Below are positions 42,585-50,283 of a stretch of 64,000 bases of DNA, in pieces (within the stretch, counting starts at the first letter, position 1; the number at the start of each line of letters is the position of its first letter). The position numbers were made by a program, and so were the translations under genes. The notes under the pieces are model-generated. The model saw nothing but the letters and a program-made list of their open reading frames with translations, was not told the origin of the DNA and made no database searches. Source of the stretch: Armatimonadota bacterium (GTDB lineage: Bacteria > Armatimonadota > Zipacnadia > JAUWAU01); the NCBI GenBank assembly GCA_030601885.1, contig JAUWAU010000028.1:22309-86308 (forward strand). The letters run 5' to 3'.

Positions 42585-43105
42585 CGCTCCGGCCCCCTCG
42601 TCCGCGCGATGATGATGGCGCCGACCATCGCCACCAGTAGCACCACCGAGATGACCTCAAAAGGGATGATGTAGCGGCCCAGAAACTGGTGCCCCGTCCA
42701 CACGAGCGTGCCGCGGCCGGGGAGCGCGCCGCCGACGGCCTGCCACGTGTCTGCGAAGACCACCAGCTTGCCGAAGAGGAAGAGAAACCCGAGCGAGACG
42801 AGCAGCGCCAGTCCCCCGTGCTCGTTGTGATGCCGGAGCTCCTCCCCCGCCGCACGCTGCAACAGCAATACGGCGAACAGGATCAGCACCATGATCCCGC
42901 CCACGTACACGAGAATCTGAAAGGCGAAGACGAACTCCGCGTGCAGCATGAGGTACATGCCGCCGATGCCCACGAAGCACGTCATCAGGCACGCCGCACT
43001 GCGGACGATGCTGCGCAGCCGCACGACGCCGACGGCCGTGATGATGATCCACGCCGCCAGAGGCCAAAAGACAATGTGCTGCAGTATCGGCGATGCCTGT
43101 GTCAT
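42581..43105 (-). CDS. nuoJ: Complex I subunit J
   Basis: A 174-residue membrane subunit with five predicted helices. The segment FAFQILVYVGGIMVLILFAVLLL is the NuoJ hallmark (pieces FQILVYVGGIMVL). ATG at 43105 lies in an ATGA overlap with the stop of nuoI. It sits between the peripheral arm and the pump subunits. Confidence 0.93.
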   Translation of the reverse strand: MTQASPILQHIVFWPLAAWIIITAVGVVRLRSIVRSAACLMTCFVGIGGMYLMLHAEFVFAFQILVYVGGIMVLILFAVLLLQRAAGEELRHHNEHGGLALLVSLGFLFLFGKLVVFADTWQAVGGALPGRGTLVWTGHQFLGRYIIPFEVISVVLLVAMVGAIIIARTRGPER

Positions 43106-43680
43106 TGGTCCCGGCCCGATTCTGCCCCTTGCCGACTCCGGCGAGTGGCCTCCGGAGGTGGCCACGGCTTCACGGCCACGCCCTCCGGCCGCGGGTGGTA
43201 CCTCCTCCCGCGCTCGTGGAGCCATTCGAAGTCAACCACCAAGCTGTCCCGTCTCCTGCTCACCGTCTCGAAGTCCCGCGTGTGGATGATAGCCTTGCCC
43301 TCCACCGGACATGCCTCCACACACAGTCCGCAAAAGCAGCATTGGAACAGATCGATATTGAATGCTGTGGCACGCCGCAGCTTCCCACGCCCCTCGCTCT
43401 CAATGCCGGAGATGCACTTCGATGGGCACACGCGCTCGCAGTTTCGGCAGGCAATGCACGTCGGTATCTCGTACTCCCAATCCCACCGGAGGGCGAGAAT
43501 GCCGCGATAGCAGTCCCCGACCTGGCGAGGCGGAACGCCGTGGCGCTTAAATGGTCTGTTGAAGACGGCGTCCGGGTACTGCTCCGTCACCGCCGATTCG
43601 AACCCTGTCTTCCGGGACACCCCAAGGCCGACGATGAGGCTCCAGAAACCGAGGCAGATGTCACGCAGTTTCGCCAGCAT
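43102..43680 (-). CDS. nuoI: Complex I subunit I (2 x 4Fe-4S)
   Basis: A 192-residue ferredoxin-like subunit carrying clusters N6a and N6b: CIACRNCERVCPSKC and CCFCGLCVEACPVEG. RHGVPPRQVGDCYRG is a variant of the family's N-terminal region. The C-terminal 25 residues (GVAVKPWPPPEATRR onward) are rich in Arg and Pro and overlap DNA resembling the palindromic repeats; they are not typical of NuoI. ATG at 43680 chosen for family fit; the frame opens with a TTG at 43719. Confidence 0.93.
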   Translation of the reverse strand: MLAKLRDICLGFWSLIVGLGVSRKTGFESAVTEQYPDAVFNRPFKRHGVPPRQVGDCYRGILALRWDWEYEIPTCIACRNCERVCPSKCISGIESEGRGKLRRATAFNIDLFQCCFCGLCVEACPVEGKAIIHTRDFETVSRRRDSLVVDFEWLHERGRRYHPRPEGVAVKPWPPPEATRRSRQGAESGRDQ

Positions 43681-43728
43681 TGGGCGTCCCACTTCACGTT
43701 TATCGCGCACAGAGCGCAAGAGCGTCCG

Positions 43729-44838
43729 TTACTCGAAGACGACGATCCAGATGGCCGCCAGAAACAGGTTAATGAAGCCAAGCGGGATGAGCAGCTTCCA
43801 GCAGAAACTCATGAGTTGATCAACGCGCAGCCGCGGGTATGTCCAGCGGATCCACATCATGACGACGATGAGGCCGTACACCTTGGCGAAAAACCACACG
43901 ACAGACGCGATCGGATGATTGACTATCGCGCCGACGGCGGGCGCATGCTCCGCGATCCAGTCCGAGAACGGGAAATACCACCCACCGAAAAACAGGGTCG
44001 CCGCAATAGCGCAGACGACGAACGTGTTGACGTATTCGGCCAGGAAGAACAGCGCGAACTTCATGCCACTGTACTCGGTGTGATAACCGGCCACCAACTC
44101 GCTCTCAGCCTCTGGGATGTCAAAGGGGGTGCGGTTCACCTCAGCGATCCCGGCAGTGAAGTAGATGAGAAAGGAGAGCAGCCCGATCACCGGGTATTGC
44201 CAGATATACCAATGGTTCGCCTGGCCCTGCACGATGCTGCTCATCTTCAAGTCGCCGGCCATGAGTACGACGGCGACGATGGCCAGGCCCATGGGGATCT
44301 CGTAGCTCACCATCTGCGCCGCAGCCCGCAGCCCGCCCAGCAGCGACCACTTGTTGTTCGACGCGAAGCCGGCGAGGATGATCCCCAGGACGGTAAGCCC
44401 GGAGAAGGCAATCATGAACACGATGCCGAGGTTCAGATCCGCCGCCCAGACGCCGTTCCCGAAGGGCAGCGTCGCCAGCACGATGACGCCCGGGCAAAAC
44501 ACGAGGATCGGCGCGATGGTGAACAAACGTCGATCTGCGTCTCTCGGGATGATGTCCTCCTTCAGGAGCAGCTTCACGGCATCAAGCGCGGTCTGCAGTA
44601 TGCCTTTGGGGCCGGCGCGCATCGGACCGAGCCGATCCTGGATGTACGCTGAGACCTTGCGCTCCAGATAGATCAGCACGAGCGCGGTGACCGGGACAAA
44701 CACGAACACGATGATGATGGTTGCCACCACGGTCCGGCCCACTTGGAGGGCCTCATCCGGCCGCACACCCACGGCCTCGCAGAGCGCGCCCAGCCGCTGG
44801 CCTAGCTCATCTATCGTGGGCAGAGCAAAGCAGATCAT
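43729..44838 (-). CDS. nuoH: Complex I subunit H
   Basis: A 369-residue eight-helix membrane subunit lining the quinone chamber. ERKVSAYIQDRLGPMRAGPKG, GGLRAAAQMVSYEIPMGL and DIPEAESELVAGYHTEYSGM (pieces ERKVSAYIQDRLGP, MVSYEIPMG, EAESELVAGYHTEY) are the universal motifs. A 119-bp gap without recognisable signals separates it from nuoD. Confidence 0.95.
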   Translation of the reverse strand: MICFALPTIDELGQRLGALCEAVGVRPDEALQVGRTVVATIIIVFVFVPVTALVLIYLERKVSAYIQDRLGPMRAGPKGILQTALDAVKLLLKEDIIPRDADRRLFTIAPILVFCPGVIVLATLPFGNGVWAADLNLGIVFMIAFSGLTVLGIILAGFASNNKWSLLGGLRAAAQMVSYEIPMGLAIVAVVLMAGDLKMSSIVQGQANHWYIWQYPVIGLLSFLIYFTAGIAEVNRTPFDIPEAESELVAGYHTEYSGMKFALFFLAEYVNTFVVCAIAATLFFGGWYFPFSDWIAEHAPAVGAIVNHPIASVVWFFAKVYGLIVVMMWIRWTYPRLRVDQLMSFCWKLLIPLGFINLFLAAIWIVVFE

Positions 44839-44957
44839 AGTTCTTCGTAGGCCGCCGCAGGCGACCGAGATCGAGACACGTCAGTTTCACAGATCCGGCG
44901 CCGGTCGGGCGCTCCGGGCAACACCCGCCGCCGGGTCCCAGGGCAGGCTTGGGGCCG

Positions 44958-46088
44958 TTACCGATCCACATCCCCAAGCACGATGTCAATGCTGCCGATC
45001 ACCGCGACCAGGTCCGCCACGAGGTGGTCCTTGGTGAGCACAGGTAGGGTGGCAAGGTTGCAGAAGGAGGGTGCGCGTACCTTCACACGGTATGGCCTGT
45101 CGCTGCCGTCGCTTACCAGGTACACGCCAAGCTCCCCGCGGGGCGATTCCACCCGAGCGTACACCTCGCCCTCCGGCGGCCGGATGCGGCGGCTTACCTT
45201 GGCGGTGATGTCGCCGTCGGGCAGCTTCCCCAAGCCCTGTTCGATGATCTTCAAGCTCTCACGCATCTCGTCCAGCCGCACGTAGTAGCGCGCCAGAACA
45301 TCGCCCTCGTTTCGCGTGCACACGTTAAAGTCCATTTCGGCATACGCTTCGTACGGCTCGGCCTTCCGCAGGTCGAAGGCCACCCCGGAGCCCCGGAGCA
45401 TGGGGCCGCTGCAACCCCAGTTCACGGCGTCCTCGCCGCTGATGACACCGATCTCCTGACAGCGAGCCCGAAAGATGCGGTTGCCCGTCAGTATGCCATC
45501 GATCTCCTGGAGGCGATGGGGTAGATACCTCACGAATCGCATGCACTCGTCGGCGAAGCCCGGCGGTACGTCCGCGGCGCAGCCGCCGATGCGATAATAG
45601 TTGTACGTGAGCCGAGCGCCGGTGAGCTCCTCGAGGATGTCCAGGATGATCTCCCGGTCGCGGAAGCAGTACAGAAACACGGTCGGGGCCCCCAAGTCGA
45701 GGGCGAATGTGCCAAGAAACACCAAGTGGCTGGCGATGCGGTTCAGCTCGCACGTGATGGTGCGAAGGTATCGCGCCCGCTGCGGTACGTCGATCTCCAT
45801 CAACTCTTCGACCGCGCGCACGAAGGCCAGCTCGTAGAAGAGGGCCGACAGATAGTCGAATCGGTCCAGGAACGGGATGCACTGAGGATAGGTCCGGTTC
45901 TCGGCGATCTTCTCGCAGGACGAGTGCAGATAGCCAACGTGTGGCGTGGCGCCCCGGATGATCTCGCCGTCGAGCTGCAGCACGACACGCAGCACCCCAT
46001 GGGTGCTGGGATGCTGCGGGCCCATGTTCAGCGTGAGGATCTCGGTCTCAAGTTCAGGCGCTATTTCGGCTGTATCTATGCTCGTCAT
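44958..46088 (-). CDS. nuoD: Complex I subunit D (49 kDa)
   Basis: A 376-residue subunit of the Q module, related to NiFe-hydrogenase large subunits. LNMGPQHPSTHGVLRVVLQLDGE holds the quinone-site His (GPQHPSTHGVLR). CMRF and the C-terminal PVLTKDHLVADLVAVIGSIDIVLGDVDR match the family ending (pieces DLVAVIGSIDIVLGDVDR). It is separate from NuoC, not fused as in some enterobacteria. 34 bp after nuoC. Confidence 0.95.
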   Translation of the reverse strand: MTSIDTAEIAPELETEILTLNMGPQHPSTHGVLRVVLQLDGEIIRGATPHVGYLHSSCEKIAENRTYPQCIPFLDRFDYLSALFYELAFVRAVEELMEIDVPQRARYLRTITCELNRIASHLVFLGTFALDLGAPTVFLYCFRDREIILDILEELTGARLTYNYYRIGGCAADVPPGFADECMRFVRYLPHRLQEIDGILTGNRIFRARCQEIGVISGEDAVNWGCSGPMLRGSGVAFDLRKAEPYEAYAEMDFNVCTRNEGDVLARYYVRLDEMRESLKIIEQGLGKLPDGDITAKVSRRIRPPEGEVYARVESPRGELGVYLVSDGSDRPYRVKVRAPSFCNLATLPVLTKDHLVADLVAVIGSIDIVLGDVDR

Positions 46089-46122
46089 CGGTCTCGTGCG
46101 CTGTGGCCCGAGCTATGCCGCC

Positions 46123-46635
46123 TCAGTACTCCTCCTCCACGCGCCGCGAGAACTCCGCCCAGACCTCCGGCTCGAGCTGGCTCGGCCGGGTGTAGTCGGG
46201 CGTCGGCTCGTAGTCCTTGCGCAGTGGATACCCAATCCACCCCTCGGGCAGCAGGAGATGTCGCGGATCTGGGTGCCCGTCGAAGCCAACGCCGAGCATC
46301 TCTGCTGTTTCCCGTTCGTGCCATTGCGCTGCCAGCCACACGTGCGAGACGCTTGGGACACGGCAATCGTCCTGGGGTGCCCGCGTGCGCAGCACTGCCT
46401 GCAGCTTTGTGGCAATGCCGTAGACGTGATACACGACCTCGACGAACTCGCCCCGATCGACGCCGGACAGGCAGGCGAGGTAATCAAACCCAAACTCATC
46501 TCTCAGCGCATGGCAGATGGCACTCAGCGCATCGCGGCGCACCATGGCGCGATAGGCCCTCTCATCCGTGGACACATCCGAGAGCGCCTCAGCAAAGCGC
46601 TCGACGAGATACGATTGGAGCTGCTCTATCGACAT
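46123..46635 (-). CDS. nuoC: Complex I subunit C (30 kDa)
   Basis: A 170-residue peripheral subunit. FDYLACLSGVDRGEFVEVVYH and the signature WHERETAEMLGVGFDGHPDPRHLLLPEGWIGYPLRKDY (pieces WHERETAEMLGV, GHPDPRHLLLP, GYPLRKDY) are diagnostic. Together with NuoB and NuoD it forms the Q module. A 97-bp gap with no recognisable element separates it from nuoB. Confidence 0.94.
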   Translation of the reverse strand: MSIEQLQSYLVERFAEALSDVSTDERAYRAMVRRDALSAICHALRDEFGFDYLACLSGVDRGEFVEVVYHVYGIATKLQAVLRTRAPQDDCRVPSVSHVWLAAQWHERETAEMLGVGFDGHPDPRHLLLPEGWIGYPLRKDYEPTPDYTRPSQLEPEVWAEFSRRVEEEY

Positions 46636-46732
46636 GGCATGCCTCGTCCACCCTCACGAGAGCGACCTAACCGGCTCGGTTGAGTCGCTAACCGCTGTGG
46701 CCACGCCGCGACGCCCCGCCCGGCAAACGGCT

Positions 46733-47278
46733 CTACGTGGCCGGAGAAATGGGCTGCTCGTGGGCATCAATTGGCTCAGCGTGGATCTTGCGCTGCAGCT
46801 CCAGTATGCCCTGGATTAACGCCTCGGGACGCGGCGGGCAGCCGGGAATATACACATCCACGGGGACGAGCTCATCCACACCCTTGACGATGCTGTAACA
46901 GTCGTAGTAGAAGGGCCCGCCACGGGAGGCGCAGCCGCCCATGGCAATAACGTAGCGCGGCTCCGGCATTTGGTGATACAGACGCTGCAATATGGGTGCC
47001 ATCTTCACCGCGACGCGCCCGGCGACGATCATGGCGTCGGACTGGCGCGGCGTCGCGCGAAAGATGACGCCGAACCTGTCCAGATCATAGCGCGATGCAC
47101 CGGTGGCCATCATCTCGATGGCGCAGCAGGCCAGACCGAAGGTCATTGGCCACAGTGATGCCTCTCGCGCCTCCTTGAGGAACGTGCTCAGCCGCCCGAG
47201 GACGATGCGCAGTCCCGGCACTCGGCAGAGAGTCGGCGAGCGCTCCGCCCGCGCGAGTATGCGTTGTCCTACACCCAT
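46733..47278 (-). CDS. nuoB: Complex I subunit B (PSST)
   Basis: A 181-residue subunit carrying cluster N2, the last cluster before quinone. Ligands are visible in GLACCAIEMMATGASRYD (adjacent Cys pair), AMGGCASRGGPF and IPGCPPRPEAL. ATG at 47278 follows GGGAG at eight bases and overlaps the nuoA end by 10 bp; an ATG at 47299 is an alternative. Confidence 0.95.
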   Translation of the reverse strand: MGVGQRILARAERSPTLCRVPGLRIVLGRLSTFLKEAREASLWPMTFGLACCAIEMMATGASRYDLDRFGVIFRATPRQSDAMIVAGRVAVKMAPILQRLYHQMPEPRYVIAMGGCASRGGPFYYDCYSIVKGVDELVPVDVYIPGCPPRPEALIQGILELQRKIHAEPIDAHEQPISPAT

Positions 47279-47637
47279 CGGAGGGCTCCCATCCGCCACG
47301 CATAGGCAAAGCCGGCCAGCAAGATGCCCAGGAAGACGGCCATCTCCAGCAGGGCCAGCATGCCCAGCTCACGCAGCACCATGGCCCAGGGGAACAGGAA
47401 GACGATCTCAACGTCGAACACAACGAATATGAGAGCGAAAATATAGTAGTGGAAGTTCAGCGGCACCCATGCCATCCCCATGGGCGTGTAGCCGCACTCG
47501 TAGGTCAGCAGTTTCTCGGCATAGGGATGGGCTGGCCGCAGCGCCCAGGCAAGGCACAGCGCCACCACGCCTAACGCCACGCCCGCGGCAGCAAACATGG
47601 CTACGTATTCGTAGCCCTCAGGGAAGGGGGTCAGCAT
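47269..47637 (-). CDS. nuoA: Complex I subunit A
   Basis: A 122-residue three-helix membrane subunit and first gene of the nuo operon. LLTYECGYTPMG holds the conserved Cys loop, and FALIFVVFDVEIVFLFPWA the family's second helix with acidic residues. Typical length. The leader to the mapped promoter is about 240 bp. Confidence 0.94.
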   Translation of the reverse strand: MLTPFPEGYEYVAMFAAAGVALGVVALCLAWALRPAHPYAEKLLTYECGYTPMGMAWVPLNFHYYIFALIFVVFDVEIVFLFPWAMVLRELGMLALLEMAVFLGILLAGFAYAWRMGALRWV

Positions 47638-47877
47638 TCGCCTTGCTCTTTACGAGTCGGGGGAGGCTTCGCTCGTCAGCGCACCGGCCCCGCGGAGCAC
47701 CGATGAGCAGGAGTAGCATCCTGCGGGCACGCTCGCACCTTCAGCCGGCGCCGTATGAACTCCTTTTGCCACCATGTCAACGCGAGCCCACACCGTGCAT
47801 TGCATGACCCGAAGCGATTGCACAGAGGCGCTCGCACGTATCAGCCACTACTATGTCGATTGTTTCGCTGACTTGGG

Positions 47878-47893
47878 TTGTCTATGTATACAA
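47878..47893 (-). promoter_or_regulatory. Possible repressor site over the nuoA -10
   Basis: TTGT and ACAA are separated by 8 bp, with 12 of 16 positions symmetric. Rex boxes usually have TTGT and ACAA separated by 10 bp, so the spacing is off. A second palindrome ACAATTGT overlaps at 47890-47897. The location on the -10 and the rex gene at the operon end make regulation plausible but unproven. Confidence 0.3.
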
Positions 47894-47913
47894 TTGTCTC
47901 ATGGGCGTGTCAA
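47885..47913 (-). promoter_or_regulatory. Sigma70-type promoter of the nuo operon
   Basis: On the minus strand, a perfect -35 TTGACA (47913-47908) and a -10 TATACA (47890-47885) are separated by exactly 17 bp. It lies at the hemC stop codon and points at nuoA. The 240-bp leader between here and nuoA (47638-47877) shows no gene or clear fold. Confidence 0.7.
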
Positions 47914-48908
47914 GTTCCGCCGTCTTCCTCGCCTCGGGCGCGGTCGATTATATCGCCGGCGCCGCCGTCGAGTAGTCGCTCCGCCACGCTCCGCCCGATC
48001 CGCTCGGCCTCCTCCGGCACGCCACAGCCCTCGGCCCGAACGAGGTGTTCGCCCATCGGCTCCGCAACGACGCCCCGCAGCCGCAGCCTGTCGCCCGCAA
48101 TCCACGCGTGGAGCCCAACCGGGACCTGACACCCCCCGGTGAGCCAAGCCAGTGCCGCTCGCTCCGCGGTGACCGAGGCCGCAGCAGCCTCATCCCGCAG
48201 CGGCGCGACCAGGCCGCGAATGCGCTCGTCGTCGCTTCGCAGCTCAACAACGAGCGCCCCCTGGCCAGCCGCCGGCACGCAGAGATCGACGGGCAGCGGG
48301 ATGACCTGCGACCTGCGTGAGAGCCCGGAGGCCCTCATGCCCATCCGCGCGAGACCGGCGGCTGCAACCACAATGGCATCCAGTCGCTCGGTCTCCAGCT
48401 TCTGCAGACGGGTGTCCAAGTTGCCTCGCAGCGGCGCCACCTGCAGATCGGGGCGCTCATGCAGGAGCTGCGCCTTCCGCCGTTCGCTGCTCGTCCCAAC
48501 CACGGCCCCCTCAGCCAGCGCGTCAAGAGGCCCGGCGTCGCCCGACGGGCCGCGGCGCACGGCCGTCAAGGCGGATCGCACCACAAGCGCATCGCGCGCG
48601 TCTTCGCGGCCCAAGACGGTTTGCACGCAGAGCCCGTCAGGGAGCGCTGTAGGCACGTCCTTTGCGCTGTGCACCGCGACATCGACGTCTCCTCGCAGCA
48701 GCGCGTTCTCTATCTCCTTGGTGAAGAGGCCACGCGCACCGATCTGGCTGAGCGCCACGCCGGTTACTCGGTCGCCGGTGGTCCGGATTACACGCTCCTC
48801 GAAGGCGATGCCGCGGGCCTGTGCGCGAAGCGCGTCGATCACTGCACGCGTCTGTACAAGGGCCAGTTTACTGCCGCGCGTTCCCACGCGCACAACGTCC
48901 TGTGCCAT
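47910..48908 (-). CDS. hemC: Porphobilinogen deaminase
   Basis: A 332-residue enzyme that joins four porphobilinogens into hydroxymethylbilane. RVGTRGSKLALVQTRAVIDAL, the segment HSAKDVPTALPDGL with the catalytic Asp region, GTSSERRKAQL, and LTGGCQVPVGLHAW with the dipyrromethane-binding Cys are all present. ATG at 48908. It follows hemL by 40 bp, and its stop touches the nuo promoter. Confidence 0.95.
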   Translation of the reverse strand: MAQDVVRVGTRGSKLALVQTRAVIDALRAQARGIAFEERVIRTTGDRVTGVALSQIGARGLFTKEIENALLRGDVDVAVHSAKDVPTALPDGLCVQTVLGREDARDALVVRSALTAVRRGPSGDAGPLDALAEGAVVGTSSERRKAQLLHERPDLQVAPLRGNLDTRLQKLETERLDAIVVAAAGLARMGMRASGLSRRSQVIPLPVDLCVPAAGQGALVVELRSDDERIRGLVAPLRDEAAAASVTAERAALAWLTGGCQVPVGLHAWIAGDRLRLRGVVAEPMGEHLVRAEGCGVPEEAERIGRSVAERLLDGGAGDIIDRARGEEDGGT

Positions 48909-48948
48909 GGTATGTGTCAGCCCTACGGTCGGCCGCCACCGCGCGCTC

Positions 48949-50238
48949 TCAGAGCATCCTGAAGCTCTCTCGTGCCGCCTTGATGGTCAACTCGATGTCG
49001 TTGTCAGTGTGCGCGATGGATACGAAGGCAGCTTCGGCCTTGGAGGGAGCCAGGGCGATGTTCCGGTCGAGCATGGCATGGAAGAACTTGGCGTATTGGT
49101 CCCCGTCAGAGGCTGCCGCGCCGTCCGCGTCGGTCACGGGACCGGGGCAAAAGAAAACGGACATCATGGAGCCGACGCGGTTGAGCGTGATGGTCACGTC
49201 CGCATCTGCCGCGGCTTCGCTGAGACCGTGGGCGAGCGCGTCCGAGCGCTCCTCCAGTCGCTCGTACGTGCCATCTCTCTGCAACTCCCTGGTGGTGGCA
49301 ATGCCGGCGGCCATGGCGATGGGATTGCCGGAAAGCGTGCCCGCCTGTACGACATCGCCGAGCGGGGCGACCCGCTCCATGATGTCGCGCCGACCTCCGT
49401 ATGCTCCCACAGGAAGGCCGCCACCGACGATCTTGCCTAACGTGGTCATATCCGGCTCTACGCCGTAGCGCTCCTGCGCGCCGCCGTACGCGACGCGGAA
49501 CCCCGTGATGACCTCGTCGAAGATCAGCACGATGCCCTGCTCAGTGGCGATGCGTCGCAGCCCCTCCAGAAAGCCGTCTACCGGGGGGATCACTCCCATG
49601 TTACCGGCCACGGGCTCGACCACGATAGCGGCGATCTGGTCCCCGAGCGACGTCGTCAACTCGTTCACATCTTCGAGGGCGTTGAACCGAGCGAGCAGCG
49701 TGTTTTCCGCGTACCCGGCGGGGACACCGGCGCTGTCGGGAATGCCGAAGGTCATGCCGGTCGAGCCCGCCCTCACCAGCAGACCGTCGGCGTGGCCGTG
49801 CCAGCAGCCGGCGAACTTGATGACCTTGTCTCGTCCCGTGTACCCACGAGCTACGCGGATGGCGCTCATCACTGCTTCGGTGCCCGAGTTGACCATACGG
49901 ACCATCTCTACCGACGGATAGGCCTCAACGATGAGCTCCGCCATCTCGATCTCTCGCGCCGTTGGCGCCCCGAAGCTGGTGCCCAACGCGGCTGCCTGTG
50001 CCACCGCTTCGAGCACGAAGTCAGGCGCATGCCCGTGAATCAACGGGCCCCAAGAGCACACGTAGTCAATGTACTCATTGCCGTCTACATCCCAGTACCG
50101 CGACCCCTTTGCCCGCTCGATGAACACGGGAGTGCCGCCGACGGCGCCGAAGGCCCGCACCGGGCTGTTGACGCCGCCGGGCATCAACTGCCGTGCTCGA
50201 GCGTGGAGTGTCTCGGACCGCGTTCGGATCACGGGCAT
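48949..50238 (-). CDS. hemL: Glutamate-1-semialdehyde 2,1-aminomutase
   Basis: A 429-residue PLP enzyme making 5-aminolevulinate from glutamate-1-semialdehyde (C5 pathway). MPGGVNSPVRAF, VNSGTEAVMSAIRVAR, YHG-type KFAGCWHGHADGLLV and FDEVITGFRVAYGG match the family; the PLP Lys is in TLGKIVGGGLPVGAYGG. ATG at 50238, with a GTG one codon upstream as alternative. Between mrdA and hemC on the same strand. No hemA appears in the window. Confidence 0.95.
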   Translation of the reverse strand: MPVIRTRSETLHARARQLMPGGVNSPVRAFGAVGGTPVFIERAKGSRYWDVDGNEYIDYVCSWGPLIHGHAPDFVLEAVAQAAALGTSFGAPTAREIEMAELIVEAYPSVEMVRMVNSGTEAVMSAIRVARGYTGRDKVIKFAGCWHGHADGLLVRAGSTGMTFGIPDSAGVPAGYAENTLLARFNALEDVNELTTSLGDQIAAIVVEPVAGNMGVIPPVDGFLEGLRRIATEQGIVLIFDEVITGFRVAYGGAQERYGVEPDMTTLGKIVGGGLPVGAYGGRRDIMERVAPLGDVVQAGTLSGNPIAMAAGIATTRELQRDGTYERLEERSDALAHGLSEAAADADVTITLNRVGSMMSVFFCPGPVTDADGAAASDGDQYAKFFHAMLDRNIALAPSKAEAAFVSIAHTDNDIELTIKAARESFRML

Positions 50239-50283
50239 CACCTTGTTCTGACGTCTTCACGTCCTCCCGCTGCCCGCGGCGCT

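Noticed and set aside
43093..44652. 519-codon plus-strand open frame opposite nuoI/nuoH
   Set aside because: nuoI and nuoH carry diagnostic motifs; the other frame is compositionally odd and matches no family.
44839..44957. A missing nuo subunit gene between nuoD and nuoH
   Set aside because: The gap is only 119 bp and has no coding pattern; nuoG is much larger.
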